Positions 49,401 through 55,200 are shown, counted from the first letter of the stretch. The stretch is DNA of 64,000 nucleotides from Limnomonas spitsbergensis (GCA_037349105.1 JAYJMM010000059.1:434001-498000); one strand, 5' to 3'. The notes: generated by a model not told the origin, from the sequence alone. Numbers and translations are program-made.

Positions 49401-51940
49401 CATGAAGCAAGGGTGCCGTTCGCGGCGTCGCCGAGGAGTTCCTATCGGCCCCAGCATCCAGCCGCCGAGCCGGACGGCGCGCTTGGCATGCTGAGCCAGC
49501 TGGCGCATGAAAAAGCCAGCGGCGGCGGCGGCTTCGGCGCCGCGGAGCCTCCGTTCTTGACGCACTTGGCGGGCAAGCCGTCTGCCCCAAACGTCCAGCG
49601 GGGCAGCCGTCCCGGATCTGCGCTGCGCGCGTCGGTGTCTGCGCTGGCCAGGGGTGGGTCTGATCACCCGCATCATCATTCAATGCCGTCGTCGCCCATC
49701 GCATCTTTCGACAGTTACGTAGGGTCGGGGCCGTCTCTGGGTGCGGTCCCGCCGTCCTCGGGCGCAGCGCTTCGCCGCGCCAGCTGGCTACAGCCGCAAC
49801 AGCCGCAGGAGCAGCAGCAACAGCAGCAGCAAGTGCAACACCCACAGCAGCAGCAGCAGCAGCAGGAACGACAGCTACAGCAGCAACAACAACAGACGCA
49901 GCAGCAAGTACCGCAACAGCAACAACAGCAACAGCAATTGTACCAGCAGCAGCAGCAACAACAGGAGCAGAAACAACAACAGCAGCAACAGGAACAGCAA
50001 CAGGAGCAGCAACAGGAACAGCAGTGTGACGTCATGGCTGTTTTCAGATCATCTCTCATGGGCAACGAGGGATGGAGGCGGCTGTACAACAGCGGCGGTA
50101 CAAGGGATATGGAGCAGCAGCGCTCGGCGCGGGATGCTTACGCAGCCAGCAAGCACCACCCACCCTACGCGGCTGTGCATGTGAGTATTGATCCAAATTG
50201 ACCAAAGGGCTCTCAAAGTAGGTAACCACCTAAAACCGTGAACCAGTACGGCAGTGTGACGAGTTCGGGAGCGTGACGTGGAGCGTGCTAGTACCGTATG
50301 TTATTATTATCGTTTATAAGATTAAGTGGTTCTGGTGCACGACATTTTTACCGCAGAAGAAAATGAAATCCCTGGAGACCGTCCCCCCTCAGGTATCGCC
50401 GTACGACGAGTTCCAGCGCTTCCAACCCGTCGTCGGTCGCCCCGTCATCGACGCGCACCGCAGCGTCCGCACCAAGGACCGCTCCGGAGCGAATGCACTC
50501 CGTCCCACGGCCCTTTCGGGAACCCAGTCCGTCCGACGCTCGACAACCGGATCCATATCCGGAGCGGGAAATCCGGGATCGGGAGCGGGCGGGCCGTCGC
50601 CCTACCTCCCTACTGCTCGCGTGTCAACGGCGGGAAATTCGCGGAGCAGCAAGGTCGTAGCAACGGCAGCGGCTGTGGTTGCGGCACCCGTGGGCGTCCC
50701 CGCTTCTGTCTCTGGTTCGGGTCCCTCCTTCACCCATCGGTTTTCCGGGTTCCGACAAGAACTCGTCGAGGCCCCGACCTCTCCCGCCACCTGTCCCACC
50801 GGCTCCTCCGACGCAGTGGGAGCCTTCGGCGCGGGTTCTCCGTTCCTCGATGCATCTCTGTCGGAGCATCAGCTGCATCCGACGCAGCTGCAGCGCCCTT
50901 TCACCGCGCCCCAGGTCGTGACCGCAGCGGCGCCGCTGTCATCACCTCGCTCTTCGCTGCTGCTTGCGACCGGGCGCAACTTGGTCCCGGTCAGCAGTGC
51001 CATATCAGACTACGGAATGCCACCCGCCTCAGGGGGCACCTCCTTGGGCTTCCGCTGGTGTGACCTGCCGGAGAACTCCGGCCGCCCACGCAGCAGCAGC
51101 GCGCGCACCACGCCTGCACGGGCCCCGCTTCCCCGGGGCAACGCCCGGCGGCTCGTAGCCGGCAGCGCTGCCGTCAGCGGCGGCGGCTCTCTCCGGGCCT
51201 CTGCGCCGGCCGGGATGCCGGTTCCAGGTTTGCGGCTGGGGACTGCCGACGCCGCCGCGGGGCAGGCAAACCGGCCCGCCGGCCCATCAGCTTCAAAGCA
51301 GCGCCCGAACACGACCGGGGGGATACAAGACCAGGCAGCGGCAGCGGTGACAGCGGCTGCTATTCATAACAGCGGCAATTCTGCTTTCTTGCAAGTGCCT
51401 GTACGCTCCATGTCGCCCCCCTGGGGTCAAGGGGGCTCCGACCTGCCTGCGATATTAGAGTCGCCGCCTGTGCTCACTGTGGGGAAGAGGAACCAAGCGG
51501 CGGCGGCGCCGTCTCTGGCAGCATCCATGTCGCTTGCCATACGCGGCCCCGCCGCCGTGGCAGCGGCGTTGGGCGCCGCTGCAGCGGCGGCGGCCGCCGC
51601 CGCGGCGGCAGCCTCGGCCGTCGCTACGGCAGGCAGCTCCACGCACCTTGGCGGCATGGGTCGTATGCAGGTGCGGCCAGCTCCACAGATCGCTGCAGCG
51701 TCGAGGTATGCGGCCTCTGTTGCCTCGACCTCAGCCTCTGTGCGCATGAAGACTGCCGATGTGGATGTAACGGCGAGGCCACGGGCGGCCACTGCAGGCG
51801 CAGGCGGGCGGGCGGTTGGCGACTCCTTCGCTTCTTCCTCCTCCTTGGCGATGTTGGAGTACCAGCAGCAGCAGCACCAGCACTACTCGGAGGCGCACGC
51901 GCTGAACAAGCACCGCCATGGCACCCAGGCATGGGCGTGA
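24823..51940 (+). CDS. Gene B: 19-exon gene, 2212-residue unrecognised protein
   Basis: I joined 19 exons into one frame of 6639 bp, from ATG at 24823 to TGA at 51938-51940. Intron phases are 2,1,2,0,0,0,0,2,0,2,1,0,2,0,1,0,0,0 and agree at all 18 junctions. One intron is GC-AG. The start is the first ATG after an in-frame TAG at 24820. The N-terminus (about 220 residues) is Ser/Gly/Ala-rich and probably disordered. Exons 3 to 10 are charged and helical. Exon 11 carries a long Glu run, exon 13 is Ser/Ala-rich, exon 15 has seven Gln in a row, exon 18 is Gln-rich and may be coiled coil, and exon 19 is Ala/Ser-rich with a poly-Ala tract. No signal peptide, membrane segment or catalytic motif is visible, and I know no family with this order. 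A large scaffold-type protein is a guess. Exons are a quarter of the locus; introns consist mainly of tandem repeats, many derived from exon edges. Confidence 0.78.
25673..25899 (+). CDS. Gene B exon 2
   Basis: 227 bp, acceptor GTGACGACGCAG, phase 2 in, donor GCCAA|GTGGGT, phase 1 out. It reads [20 protein letters not shown], then a charged [10 protein letters not shown] stretch and [20 protein letters not shown]. An inverted copy of its first 16 bp (TTTGCTCGTGTAC) lies in the preceding intron at about 25570. Confidence 0.75.
25905..26330. repeat. TTGCATGGTG-type minisatellite
   Basis: Degenerate GCATGGTGTTGCATGG and GCATGGCGTCGCATGG units, broken by a unique stretch at 26040-26145. Intron 2 of gene B; the open frames in it are artefacts. 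Confidence 0.9.
26367..26462 (+). repeat. Dispersed hairpin repeat (family H), copy 3
   Basis: AAAGAAAGAAAGC, then CACGCCCTACTAGGGCGTG (a perfect 8-bp stem with a 3-nt loop), GCGCAGCTTAGGGCTGTAGC and CACATCTGTTCCGTTACC. It is flanked by a near-duplicate of about 22 bp (TATCCCCACCTGGAATGTTG at 26348 and TATCCCCACCTGACATGTTG at 26466), which may be its target duplication. Confidence 0.72.
26550..26728 (+). repeat. Pyrimidine-rich tandem copies before gene B exon 3
   Basis: Roughly 55-bp units of CCCGCCCTCCTCTCCCCCTC with TTCATTTCACACTTC, about three copies, forming a very long pyrimidine tract that ends at the exon 3 acceptor CTGTTCCAG. Confidence 0.8.
26729..26810 (+). CDS. Gene B exon 3
   Basis: 82 bp, phase 1 in, phase 2 out, donor TTAAT|GTGAGT. 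It encodes a basic segment, [20 protein letters not shown] followed by SALKL. The phases fit both neighbours exactly, although exon 1 cannot splice to it directly. Confidence 0.75.
27060..27301 (+). repeat. Pyrimidine-rich 31-bp units before gene B exon 4
   Basis: About seven units of TTTCACACTTTGCCTTTCCT plus TACCTACCCACC. They form the tract leading to the acceptor CCCTCACAG at 27301. Confidence 0.85.
27302..27434 (+). CDS. Gene B exon 4
   Basis: 133 bp, phase 2 in and 0 out, donor ATGAAG|GTGCGA. It reads [20 protein letters not shown], then a His-rich helix [20 protein letters not shown]. Confidence 0.78.
27590..28180. repeat. 31-bp repeat (GCATCATGGGACCATTCACT)
   Basis: About 19 degenerate units of about 31 bp containing GCATCATGGGACCATTCACT and CGAGTGAATGT or CGCATGAAAGT. 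Intron 4 of gene B. A partial copy of the exon 4 middle (ATGGCCTCCAGGGGCACCAC) lies at about 27541. Confidence 0.92.
28361..28459 (+). CDS. Gene B exon 5 (GC donor)
   Basis: 99 bp, phase 0 in and out, acceptor after a GTT-repeat tract. It reads [20 protein letters not shown] then [13 protein letters not shown]. The donor is CAG|GCGAGT, a GC-AG intron. No GT near the exon end keeps the phase. Confidence 0.75.
28690..29085. repeat. 64-bp tandem repeat
   Basis: Six almost identical 64-bp units containing ATCACACTTTTCACACGCCT and GGCGGAGGAGGAGTCTTGCT. Intron 5 of gene B; the frames through it are artefacts. Confidence 0.96.
29252..29295 (+). repeat. Acceptor-edge copy of gene B exon 6
   Basis: GTTGATGCAG followed by AGGTGCCACCACCCAATCAC and AACCTAATGCGGCT resembles the true exon 6 start (AAGTATCACCAGCCCAATCA) at 29335. 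It reads on into intron. Confidence 0.85.
29335..29448 (+). CDS. Gene B exon 6
   Basis: 114 bp, phase 0 in and out, acceptor GTTGCTGCAG, donor AACCAG|GTGTGT. It encodes a strongly basic helix, [20 protein letters not shown] then [18 protein letters not shown]. Confidence 0.8.
29495..29710 (+). repeat. Two donor-edge copies of gene B exon 6
   Basis: AGAGCAAGCGGCTGCAGGGA...GGCGTACGAGAAGAGGCAGT (29501-29578) and CAGCGCGGCGGCAGAGGCGT...GTATAACCAG|GTGTAT (29658-29702). They copy the 3' part of exon 6 and, in the second case, its donor. The copies have lost the upstream half. Confidence 0.85.
29808..30105 (+). repeat. Two acceptor-edge copies of gene B exon 7
   Basis: 29815-29873 ([16 protein letters not shown]) and 29938-30021 ([18 protein letters not shown]) copy the 5' half of exon 7 with C-rich tracts between. 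The second keeps CATCAG before it. Neither contains the 3' half found at 30106-30315. Confidence 0.85.
30106..30315 (+). CDS. Gene B exon 7
   Basis: 210 bp, 70 codons, phase 0 in and out, acceptor TTTTATCAG, donor AGGGCG|GTAAGT. It reads [20 protein letters not shown], then [20 protein letters not shown], then [12 protein letters not shown]. Two leucine-rich amphipathic helices are likely. Confidence 0.82.
30416..31200 (+). repeat. Serial decaying donor-edge copies of gene B exon 7
   Basis: 30416-30518 ([16 protein letters not shown] and a GTGAGT donor) is the best copy. Poorer ones lie at about 30600-30680, 30768-30860 and 31085-31180 (CCGAGAAGAATCAGCTAACG-type starts, joined to a recurring TTTCGAATCTACG...GCAAAAATGG piece). 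Divergence increases with distance from the exon. Confidence 0.8.
31401..31465 (+). CDS. Gene B exon 8
   Basis: 65 bp, phase 0 in, phase 2 out, acceptor CTCGTGAAG after a long CCACCTCAACC tract, donor GCGAAG|GTGAGG. It reads [20 protein letters not shown]. The acceptor is less canonical than the others (AAG), but the phases fit. Confidence 0.65.
31655..32061 (+). repeat. Acceptor-edge copies of gene B exon 9
   Basis: Eight or so repeats of CTTTCAGCTACAT in about 50-bp pyrimidine-rich units. Each contains an acceptor followed by the first seven bases of exon 9 (CTACATT), then non-exon sequence. The true exon follows the last one. Confidence 0.88.
32062..32200 (+). CDS. Gene B exon 9
   Basis: 139 bp, phase 2 in and 0 out, acceptor TCTCTTTCAG, donor CCTCAG|GTACGG. 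It reads [20 protein letters not shown], then [20 protein letters not shown] and AAAPPQ. The last 15 codons and the donor are the part amplified downstream. Confidence 0.82.
32201..37620 (+). repeat. 83-86 bp donor-edge array of gene B exon 9 (about 62 copies)
   Basis: Each unit is (G)nCAAGGCTGCTGGAGCGGTT, GAAGAAAGCTGCCGCACC, then CTCAG|GTACGG and GTACGGCAGGTACTAGCAGG. It is the exon 3' end plus donor plus about 35 bp of intron. Units differ mainly in G-run length and in CCC/CCT at one codon (both Pro). Near 35338, 36450, 36710 and 37450-37600 units are altered (GCGACTGGTTTGAACTTTCA) and decay. The first downstream donor is 83 bp on, so its use would break the frame. Long open frames in the array are artefacts. 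Confidence 0.97.
37621..37837. other. Intron 9 remainder
   Basis: Decayed GTTTGAACAGCAGTTGCC-type remnants of the 84-bp array, then a CCACCTCAACCGCCTTAAC tract leading to the exon 10 acceptor CATACAG. Confidence 0.7.
37838..37944 (+). CDS. Gene B exon 10
   Basis: 107 bp, phase 0 in and 2 out, donor GCGCAG|GTAGGA. It reads [20 protein letters not shown], then [15 protein letters not shown]. Charged helix. Confidence 0.82.
37945..38165 (+). repeat. Two 105-bp donor-edge copies of gene B exon 10
   Basis: The exon end CAGCG(T/C)(T/C)TGGGGTGGAGC...GACGCTGCGCGCAG and its GTAGG donor are repeated at 38006 and 38111 with 105-bp spacing. TATGAATAAAGGTAGAGGGC lies between. The first copy has CGCGCCG before the donor. 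Confidence 0.93.
38280..38790. repeat. 14-bp repeat (AAAACCTTTACCCC)
   Basis: About 25 units of AAAACCTTTACCCC with telomere-like CCCTAAACC flanks, in intron 10 of gene B, running up to the exon 11 acceptor. Confidence 0.93.
38794..39041 (+). CDS. Gene B exon 11
   Basis: 248 bp, acceptor CCTAAAAG, phase 2 in and 1 out, donor AAAGAAG|GTGTAAG. It begins [20 protein letters not shown], followed by a Glu-rich run ([20 protein letters not shown]) and [21 protein letters not shown] donor-edge copy (TCATGGGACGCGGTCCTTGG...GGGAG|GTGCG) lies at 39092-39122. Confidence 0.78.
39195..39290. repeat. GTAGCTGACA-type short repeat
   Basis: Ten-base units such as ACACGTAGCTG and ACATGAAGCTG in intron 11 of gene B. 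The GTAGCTGA word is shared with gene A introns. Confidence 0.8.
39400..39460 (+). repeat. Acceptor-edge copy of gene B exon 12
   Basis: CCTTGGCAG followed by GGGTCTGCAAACTAACCTAT and GACCTGGCTGGCTTGGAGAA copies the start of exon 12 with several changes, including loss of frame. Confidence 0.85.
39589..39692 (+). CDS. Gene B exon 12
   Basis: 104 bp, acceptor CCTGGGCAG after a CCACCTCAA repeat, phase 1 in and 0 out, donor GGAGAG|GTATGT. It reads [20 protein letters not shown] then [14 protein letters not shown]. Acidic, coiled-coil-like helix. Confidence 0.82.
39825..40190 (+). repeat. Four donor-edge copies of gene B exon 12
   Basis: GAGGCAAGGGCGACACAACA...GGAGAC|GTAAAC (39830-39865) is the closest. 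CAGGGGCGACACAGCATGAG (39961), CAGGGGCGAGACAGCAGGAG (40034) and TAGAGGGGACGCAGCACGAG (40154) are progressively poorer. Telomere-like CCCTAAACC fills the gaps. Confidence 0.85.
40275..41074 (+). repeat. Acceptor-edge copies of gene B exon 13
   Basis: Degenerate copies of CTCAG plus GCCAACCCGCATTGCCTCGA lie at about 40279 (GTCAACCCACCCTGCATCGA), 40440, 40797 (GCCAACATGCATTGCCTGGA) and 40939 (GTCAACCCACACGGTGGACA). Each is preceded by CCCTGAACCCTCAG-type telomere-like sequence that also forms the acceptor. Confidence 0.85.
41075..42045 (+). CDS. Gene B exon 13
   Basis: 971 bp, acceptor GAACCCTCAG, phase 0 in and 2 out, donor AGAAG|GTGTGG. It begins [20 protein letters not shown]. The middle is Ser/Ala/Arg-rich with [13 protein letters not shown], and the end looks folded ([40 protein letters not shown]). 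GC-rich coding sequence, unlike the AT-richer introns. Confidence 0.82.
42046..42660. other. Intron 13 of gene B
   Basis: No gene. GATGAGAGGCTGTTGCA duplicates lie at about 42090 and 42145 with poly-G between them. CCCTGAACCCTAAACCCACACCTGC-type telomere-like repeats lie at 42420-42520, then a pyrimidine tract. Confidence 0.7.
42661..42811 (+). CDS. Gene B exon 14
   Basis: 151 bp, acceptor CACCTGTCAG, phase 2 in and 0 out, donor AATGAG|GTATGG. It reads [20 protein letters not shown], then [19 protein letters not shown]. Polar, probably disordered. Confidence 0.8.
42812..44015. repeat. Poly-G / purine-rich satellite
   Basis: 1.2 kb almost wholly of G and A on the + strand: GGGGGGAGAAGGGG and GCTGAAGGGG units, then GAGATGAAGGGAGGGGGG units. 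It is the donor side of exon 14 (AATGAG|GTATGGAGGG resembles GAAGGGAGG). High potential for G-quadruplex or triplex. The - strand Pro/Ser frames (up to 481 codons) are artefacts. Confidence 0.95.
44166..44412 (+). CDS. Gene B exon 15
   Basis: 247 bp, acceptor GTACCACCAG, phase 0 in and 1 out, donor ATGAGA|GTGAGT. It begins [20 protein letters not shown], then [20 protein letters not shown] and [20 protein letters not shown]. Polar and Gln/Ser/Arg-rich. Confidence 0.8.
44540..44740. repeat. GGGTCTGC(T/C)AAGC repeats, exon 16-like fragments
   Basis: TGGCTGGGTCTGCCAAGCTG-type units resemble CCGCTGGGTCTGCGAGGCGG of the exon 16 edge copies at 47580. Several degenerate copies, intronic. Confidence 0.55.
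44750..46325. repeat. Telomere-like repeat (CCACCTTAAACCCTGAAC)
   Basis: 1.5 kb of CCACCTTAAACC and CCTGAACCCACCTT units, a degenerate relative of CCCTAAACCC. Intron 15 of gene B; no stop-free gene. Confidence 0.95.
46326..46600. other. Diverged margin of the 53-bp array
   Basis: Looser versions of AAGAGGCGGCTGCTC and CTAAGGTGTCTTGCC with longer and irregular spacing (46380, 46440, 46500). Confidence 0.6.
46601..47395 (+). repeat. 53-bp array derived from gene B exon 16
   Basis: About 14 units of AAGAGGCGGCTGCTCTAAGG, TGTCTTGCCTTTTGACCTAA and ACCCTCGACAATC. The first part matches the exon 16 interior GAGCGGCGGCTGCTGAAAGG and AGTCTTG. This is exon-derived sequence amplified inside the intron upstream of the exon. 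Confidence 0.85.
47448..47660 (+). repeat. Two acceptor-edge copies of gene B exon 16
   Basis: CTCCCAG|ATGCCAACTCTTGGAGTGC (47451) and CCCCAG|ATGCTGACTCATGGGCCATC (47562), each followed by GAGGCGG(T/C)CACTAC and GAGAGGCGGCTGCT, then diverge. They are copies of the first 70-75 bp of exon 16. Confidence 0.92.
47677..47816 (+). CDS. Gene B exon 16
   Basis: 140 bp, acceptor TCTTTCCTAG, phase 1 in and 0 out, donor GAAGAG|GTGAGG. It reads [20 protein letters not shown], then [20 protein letters not shown]. Donor-edge copies (GAGCTGGCAAGTGTGAG and similar) follow at 47858, 47890 and 47946. Confidence 0.82.
47940..48307 (+). repeat. Acceptor-edge copies of gene B exon 17
   Basis: TCTGCCAG|GACTGGTGCATGGAGGATGT...GGATGCCTAGCCCAGCTA (48058-48108) and TCTGCCAG|GACTGGTTCTGGGAGGACGT (48188-48215) copy the exon 17 start. 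Telomere-like CCCTAAACCCTAAACC lies between. Confidence 0.92.
48308..48403 (+). CDS. Gene B exon 17
   Basis: 96 bp, 32 codons, phase 0 in and out, acceptor CTCTGCCAG, donor GATGAG|GTAAGG. It reads [20 protein letters not shown] then [12 protein letters not shown]. Acidic, Trp-rich. Confidence 0.82.
48404..48929 (+). repeat. Exon 17 donor-edge and exon 18 acceptor-edge copies
   Basis: GGAGAGGACGGCTGTTTAGA at 48497 is a copy of the exon 17 end, with ATAAGG in place of the donor GTAAGG. Twenty-bp units GGATTAGGGTTCAGATGTCG lie at 48418-48615. GGAAGTCCCAGGGTTCAGG (48671) and ATTCCAGGTTTCGGGAGATG (48804) resemble the exon 18 start GAAGTTCCAGGTTTTGGGCC. Confidence 0.8.
48930..50180 (+). CDS. Gene B exon 18 (Gln-rich)
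   Basis: 1251 bp, 417 codons, acceptor after a C-run, phase 0 in and out, donor GTGCAT|GTGAGT. It begins [20 protein letters not shown], then long Gln-rich blocks (CAA/CAG) at about residues 60-120 and 285-365 that may form coiled coil. Between them is a Ser/Gly/Ala-rich segment. Other frames are open through the CAG repeats (Thr/Ala or Ser/Asn), which are shadows. Confidence 0.83.
50357..51940 (+). CDS. Gene B terminal exon 19
   Basis: 1584 bp, acceptor TTTACCGCAG, phase 0 in, ending in TGA at 51938. It begins [20 protein letters not shown]. The rest is Ser/Ala/Gly/Arg-rich with a poly-Ala run of about 12 near residue 405 and a short poly-Gln/His near the end. It closes with [14 protein letters not shown]. 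Probably disordered. Confidence 0.83.
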   Translation, partial: KKMKSLETVPPQVSPYDEFQRFQPVVGRPVIDAHRSVRTKDRSGANALRPTALSGTQSVRRSTTGSISGAGNPGSGAGGPSPYLPTARVSTAGNSRSSKVVATAAAVVAAPVGVPASVSGSGPSFTHRFSGFRQELVEAPTSPATCPTGSSDAVGAFGAGSPFLDASLSEHQLHPTQLQRPFTAPQVVTAAAPLSSPRSSLLLATGRNLVPVSSAISDYGMPPASGGTSLGFRWCDLPENSGRPRSSSARTTPARAPLPRGNARRLVAGSAAVSGGGSLRASAPAGMPVPGLRLGTADAAAGQANRPAGPSASKQRPNTTGGIQDQAAAAVTAAAIHNSGNSAFLQVPVRSMSPPWGQGGSDLPAILESPPVLTVGKRNQAAAAPSLAASMSLAIRGPAAVAAALGAAAAAAAAAAAAASAVATAGSSTHLGGMGRMQVRPAPQIAAASRYAASVASTSASVRMKTADVDVTARPRAATAGAGGRAVGDSFASSSSLAMLEYQQQQHQHYSEAHALNKHRHGTQAWA

Positions 51941-52429
51941 TGGCGGTGCTTCAGAGAAGAAGCGTTGTTCCCCCAGCTCGGATATGCAGTGTACAACAAT
52001 TGCGATTTGCAGCATGACCAATTTGGTTTGTCAGTATACTAATGTCGATGAGTCCCTACGGTCGAGAATGCTCTGCAGTACAAGTCGGCTGCTGGCTCTA
52101 GTTTTTGCAAATGTACGTCTTGTCCCGAGCATTCTAGTAGGAAGGCGCTTCCCATCCACTTGGTAATGCGGTGGTGGTGGACGGTGGGTGGATGGTGGGG
52201 GCCTTACTCCCACGACCAAAGGATGATGGATAAGGTGCTGGATACTGGCAATGGTCTACCAGATTGGTGCCATCACCGAATTATCAGCCTCTACCCGCCA
52301 CAAAGGAGGCTGCGAACCATGCCAGATTTAAGCCCACAGCATTCAAGGTTTGGTCTCCATCAACCCAGGGAAGGCAACCCTGCAACATCTCATCGGTACG
52401 TATTCGGCCTTTTCTCTGCCCGTCACTTT
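51941..52429. other. Gene B 3' flank
   Basis: No gene is seen. The 3' untranslated region should begin here, but I see no clear polyadenylation signal. Confidence 0.4.
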
Positions 52430-52530
52430 TTAACCCCTTTTCCTATTTTTTGTCTGCCCCTTTTACTTAGGCGTCCACGCGGCCGAGACTTTTCTTTGAG
52501 CAGGGCCCATAGGTGTAACGTCATTGACAT
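52430..52530 (-). repeat. SINE-like family S2, copy
   Basis: On the - strand GTCAATGACGTTACACCTAT, GGGCCCTGCTCAAAGAAAAG and CGCGTGGACGCC, ending purine-rich. It matches the copy at 20319-20427. Confidence 0.65.
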
Positions 52531-53325
52531 GTCCGGTCCTGCCGCAACCAATGGGCGAATTTCTTGTGCACACTTAAATACACACCTAGAAATCAACACA
52601 AGCTTCCATGCATTATCTGAAGTCGTGGAATCTTCCAATCTGGCCAGATCCAATCCAAATTTTAAGTCCAGGCTTCAATCCACAGCTGCTAGTATCCCAA
52701 AGCAGCCAATATAGTGAGTACAGTGTGCGAGAACCTCCGATCGCCGTTATGCAATGTTGCATGCGGGCTGTGTTAAATTGCAGATCACGGCCGTAAATCG
52801 AGTATCACCAATTCAACGTTGCTGTCACGCAATGTTGCATGCGGGATGCATTATGCTCCAAAAATTTATGCCGTAACTCGAGTGTCGCCAGCTCAGCGCG
52901 GCATGAACTCAGTGTCCCCAACTCAACGCGGCTGTTACGCAATGCCGCGGAATCCGCCTCCCTGGTGTTGGTTGAGGCCCCTGAACTTGATCTCCCTTGC
53001 TTCTTGACAAATGGCACAAGGGGAGCACCACAAGTGGACGCAGCAGTCTGCACCGGGAGTAGGCACATAGGGGCCATATCTGGGCTTAATAGGGGTTCAG
53101 CAGGGGCAAGACAAGGGAAAACAAAGGTCGTCGAAAGGGTCAAACAGGGGCAATAACAGGGTGAAACATGGGTCAAATAGGGGAGCACCACAAGTGGCGC
53201 AAAAATGTGTATACCGCCATATATGCATCACACTATATACCTGAATATGGGTTGAGGGTTCTGGGTTTTAGGTAGGGTTTAGGGTCTAAGGTTTTAGATA
53301 GGGGACTCCCCCTTGTTCCCCCCTA
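52531..53325. other. Intergenic stretch with imperfect 60-90 bp repeats
   Basis: ATGTTGCATGCGGG(C/A)TG, GTAA(A/C)TCGAGT and ACTCAACGCGGC(A/T)GT-type modules recur from 52745 to 52950. No gene that I can support. Confidence 0.45.
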
Positions 53326-53500
53326 TCTGGATCACTCGGTTCATGTTCCTGCCCCCGTCACATATTAGGGGCATGGCTGCACCACAGTCCTGGATGTGCA
53401 TGGTTGCTGGAATTGAGCTTGCTCATCACCTACCAGCCCCAAGCGGCTGAGCGATCATGACGGGTCCAGCGGGCATGCTCTGTTCCAAACAAACCTGGAC
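53326..53500 (+). repeat. tRNA-like SINE (family S1), copy e
   Basis: GGTTCATGTTCCTGCCCCCG, GCTGCACCACAGTCCTG, GCATGGTTGCTGGAATTGAG, CTACCAGCCCCAAGCGGCTG, ending GCGGGCATGCTCTGTTCC. It lacks the clear promoter head. Downstream at 53501-53690 is GGTACGG-rich sequence ending GGCTGTACTGGTTCACACC, possibly a decayed hAT-like MITE at the same SINE position. Confidence 0.6.
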
Positions 53501-53995
53501 AATGGGACTAAAAGGCACAACTACAGATATCGGTACAGAACGGTACGGCCAAAATGGATGCACTTCAACAAAATGACCAATTCAAGGTTTAAAACAGGTG
53601 CGGTACTGTTGAACGGTGCCGTACGGTTGTGTGAACAGTGCGGATTTTGGGCCCACACGGCTGTACTGGTTCACACCTGGTACCTGTACAAAGGGATAAA
53701 ACCCTGAACCCTACCCCCCCCTACCTGAACGAGGGGATTAAACCCTGAACCCTTAATACCCCCTACCTGAACAAGGGGACTCTTCGAGGTTGTACTTGGC
53801 TCGTAGCATCATCCTGCATACCAAGGGAACGGAGGAGACATTGTGATTTGTTGAAAATTATTGAATGAATGTCTCGCAACATTGTTTTAAATGCATTAGT
53901 ACTGGTCCTAGCATGGCACAGTTCTGAAAGAAAGGGACGGTTGAAACATCGTGGTTCCTTGTAGGTTTAGGGTTTAGGGTTCCTTGCTATTCTTG

Positions 53996-54365
53996 CACAT
54001 GTCTCGCAGGGATTTGGGGGATGGAATGGTATCTCGCAGGGATTTGGGGGATGGAATGGTATCTCGGAGGGATTTGGGGGATGGAATGGTATCTCGGAGG
54101 GATTTGGGGGATGGAATGGTATCTCGGAGGGATTTGGGGGATGGAATGGTATCTCGCAGGGATTTGGGGGATGGAATGGTATCTCGGAGGGATTTGGGGG
54201 ATGGAATGGTATCTCGGAGGGATTTGGGGGATGGAATGGTATCTCGCAGGGATTTGGGGGATGGAATGGTATCTCGCAGGGATTTGGGGGATGGAATGGT
54301 ATCTCGCAGGGATTTGGGGGATGGAATGGTATCTCGCAGGGATTTGGGGGATAGAATGGTATCTG
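53996..54365. repeat. 30-bp tandem repeat (12 copies)
   Basis: Twelve copies of GGAATGGTATCTCGCAGGGA plus TTTGGGGGAT, varying only by CTCGCAGG or CTCGGAGG. The ten-residue periodic frames on both strands are artefacts. Confidence 0.97.
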
Positions 54366-54429
54366 AAATAGCATGTTGCAATTCGAAATACAGTGAGGAA
54401 GGATAAGGAGGAAGGAAGAAGGGGATATC

Positions 54430-55200
54430 CTCTGATGGTTCAGGGGGGGAGGAGGAGGGGAGCTCCTCTGATGGTTGAGTGGGGGGGGAGGAGGAAGAGC
54501 AGGCGGCAAGTGGTCATGCCCTGGCAGCTGCGGGGGAGGAGGGGAGCTCCTCTGATGGTTAAGGGGGGGGGGAGGAGGAAGAGCAGGCGGCAAGTGGTCA
54601 TGCCCTGGCAGCTGCGGGGGAGGAGGGGAGCTCCTCTGATGGTTAAGGGGGGGGGGAGGAGGAAGAGCAGGCGGCAAGTGGTCATGCCCTGGCTGCTGAG
54701 GGGGAGGAGGGGAGCTCCTCTGATGGTGAAGGGGGGGGGGGGAGGAGGAGGAGGAGGAAGAGCAGGCGGCAAGTGGTCATGCCCTGGCTGCTGAGGGGGG
54801 GGAGGGGAGCTCCTCTGATGGTGAAGGGGGGGAAAGGAGGAGGAGGAAGAGCAGGCGGCAAGTGGTCATGCCCTGGCTGCTGAGGGGGGGGAGGGGAGCT
54901 CCTCTGATGGTGAAGGGGGGGGGGGGGAGGAGGAGGAAGAAGAGCAGGCGGCAAGTGGTCATGCCCTGGCTGCTGAGGGGGGGGAGGGGAGCTCCTCTGA
55001 TGGTGAAGGGGGGGGGAGGAGGAGGAGGAAGAGCAGGCGGCAGGTGGTCATGCCCTGGCTGCTGAGGGGGGGAGGGGAGCTCCTCTGATGGTGAAGGGGG
55101 GGGGGGGAGGAGGAGGAAGAGCAGGCGGCAAGTGGTCATGCCCTGGCTGCTGAGGGGGGGAGGGGAGCTCCTCTGATGGTTAAGGGGGGGAGGGGGGGAG
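54430..55200. repeat. ~90-120 bp G-rich tandem repeat
   Basis: Eight or nine units of GAGCTCCTCTGATGGTTAAG, poly-G, GGAGGAAGAGCAGGCGGCAA and GTGGTCATGCCCTGGCTGCT, varying in G-run length. The - strand Pro-rich frames are artefacts. Confidence 0.95.
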
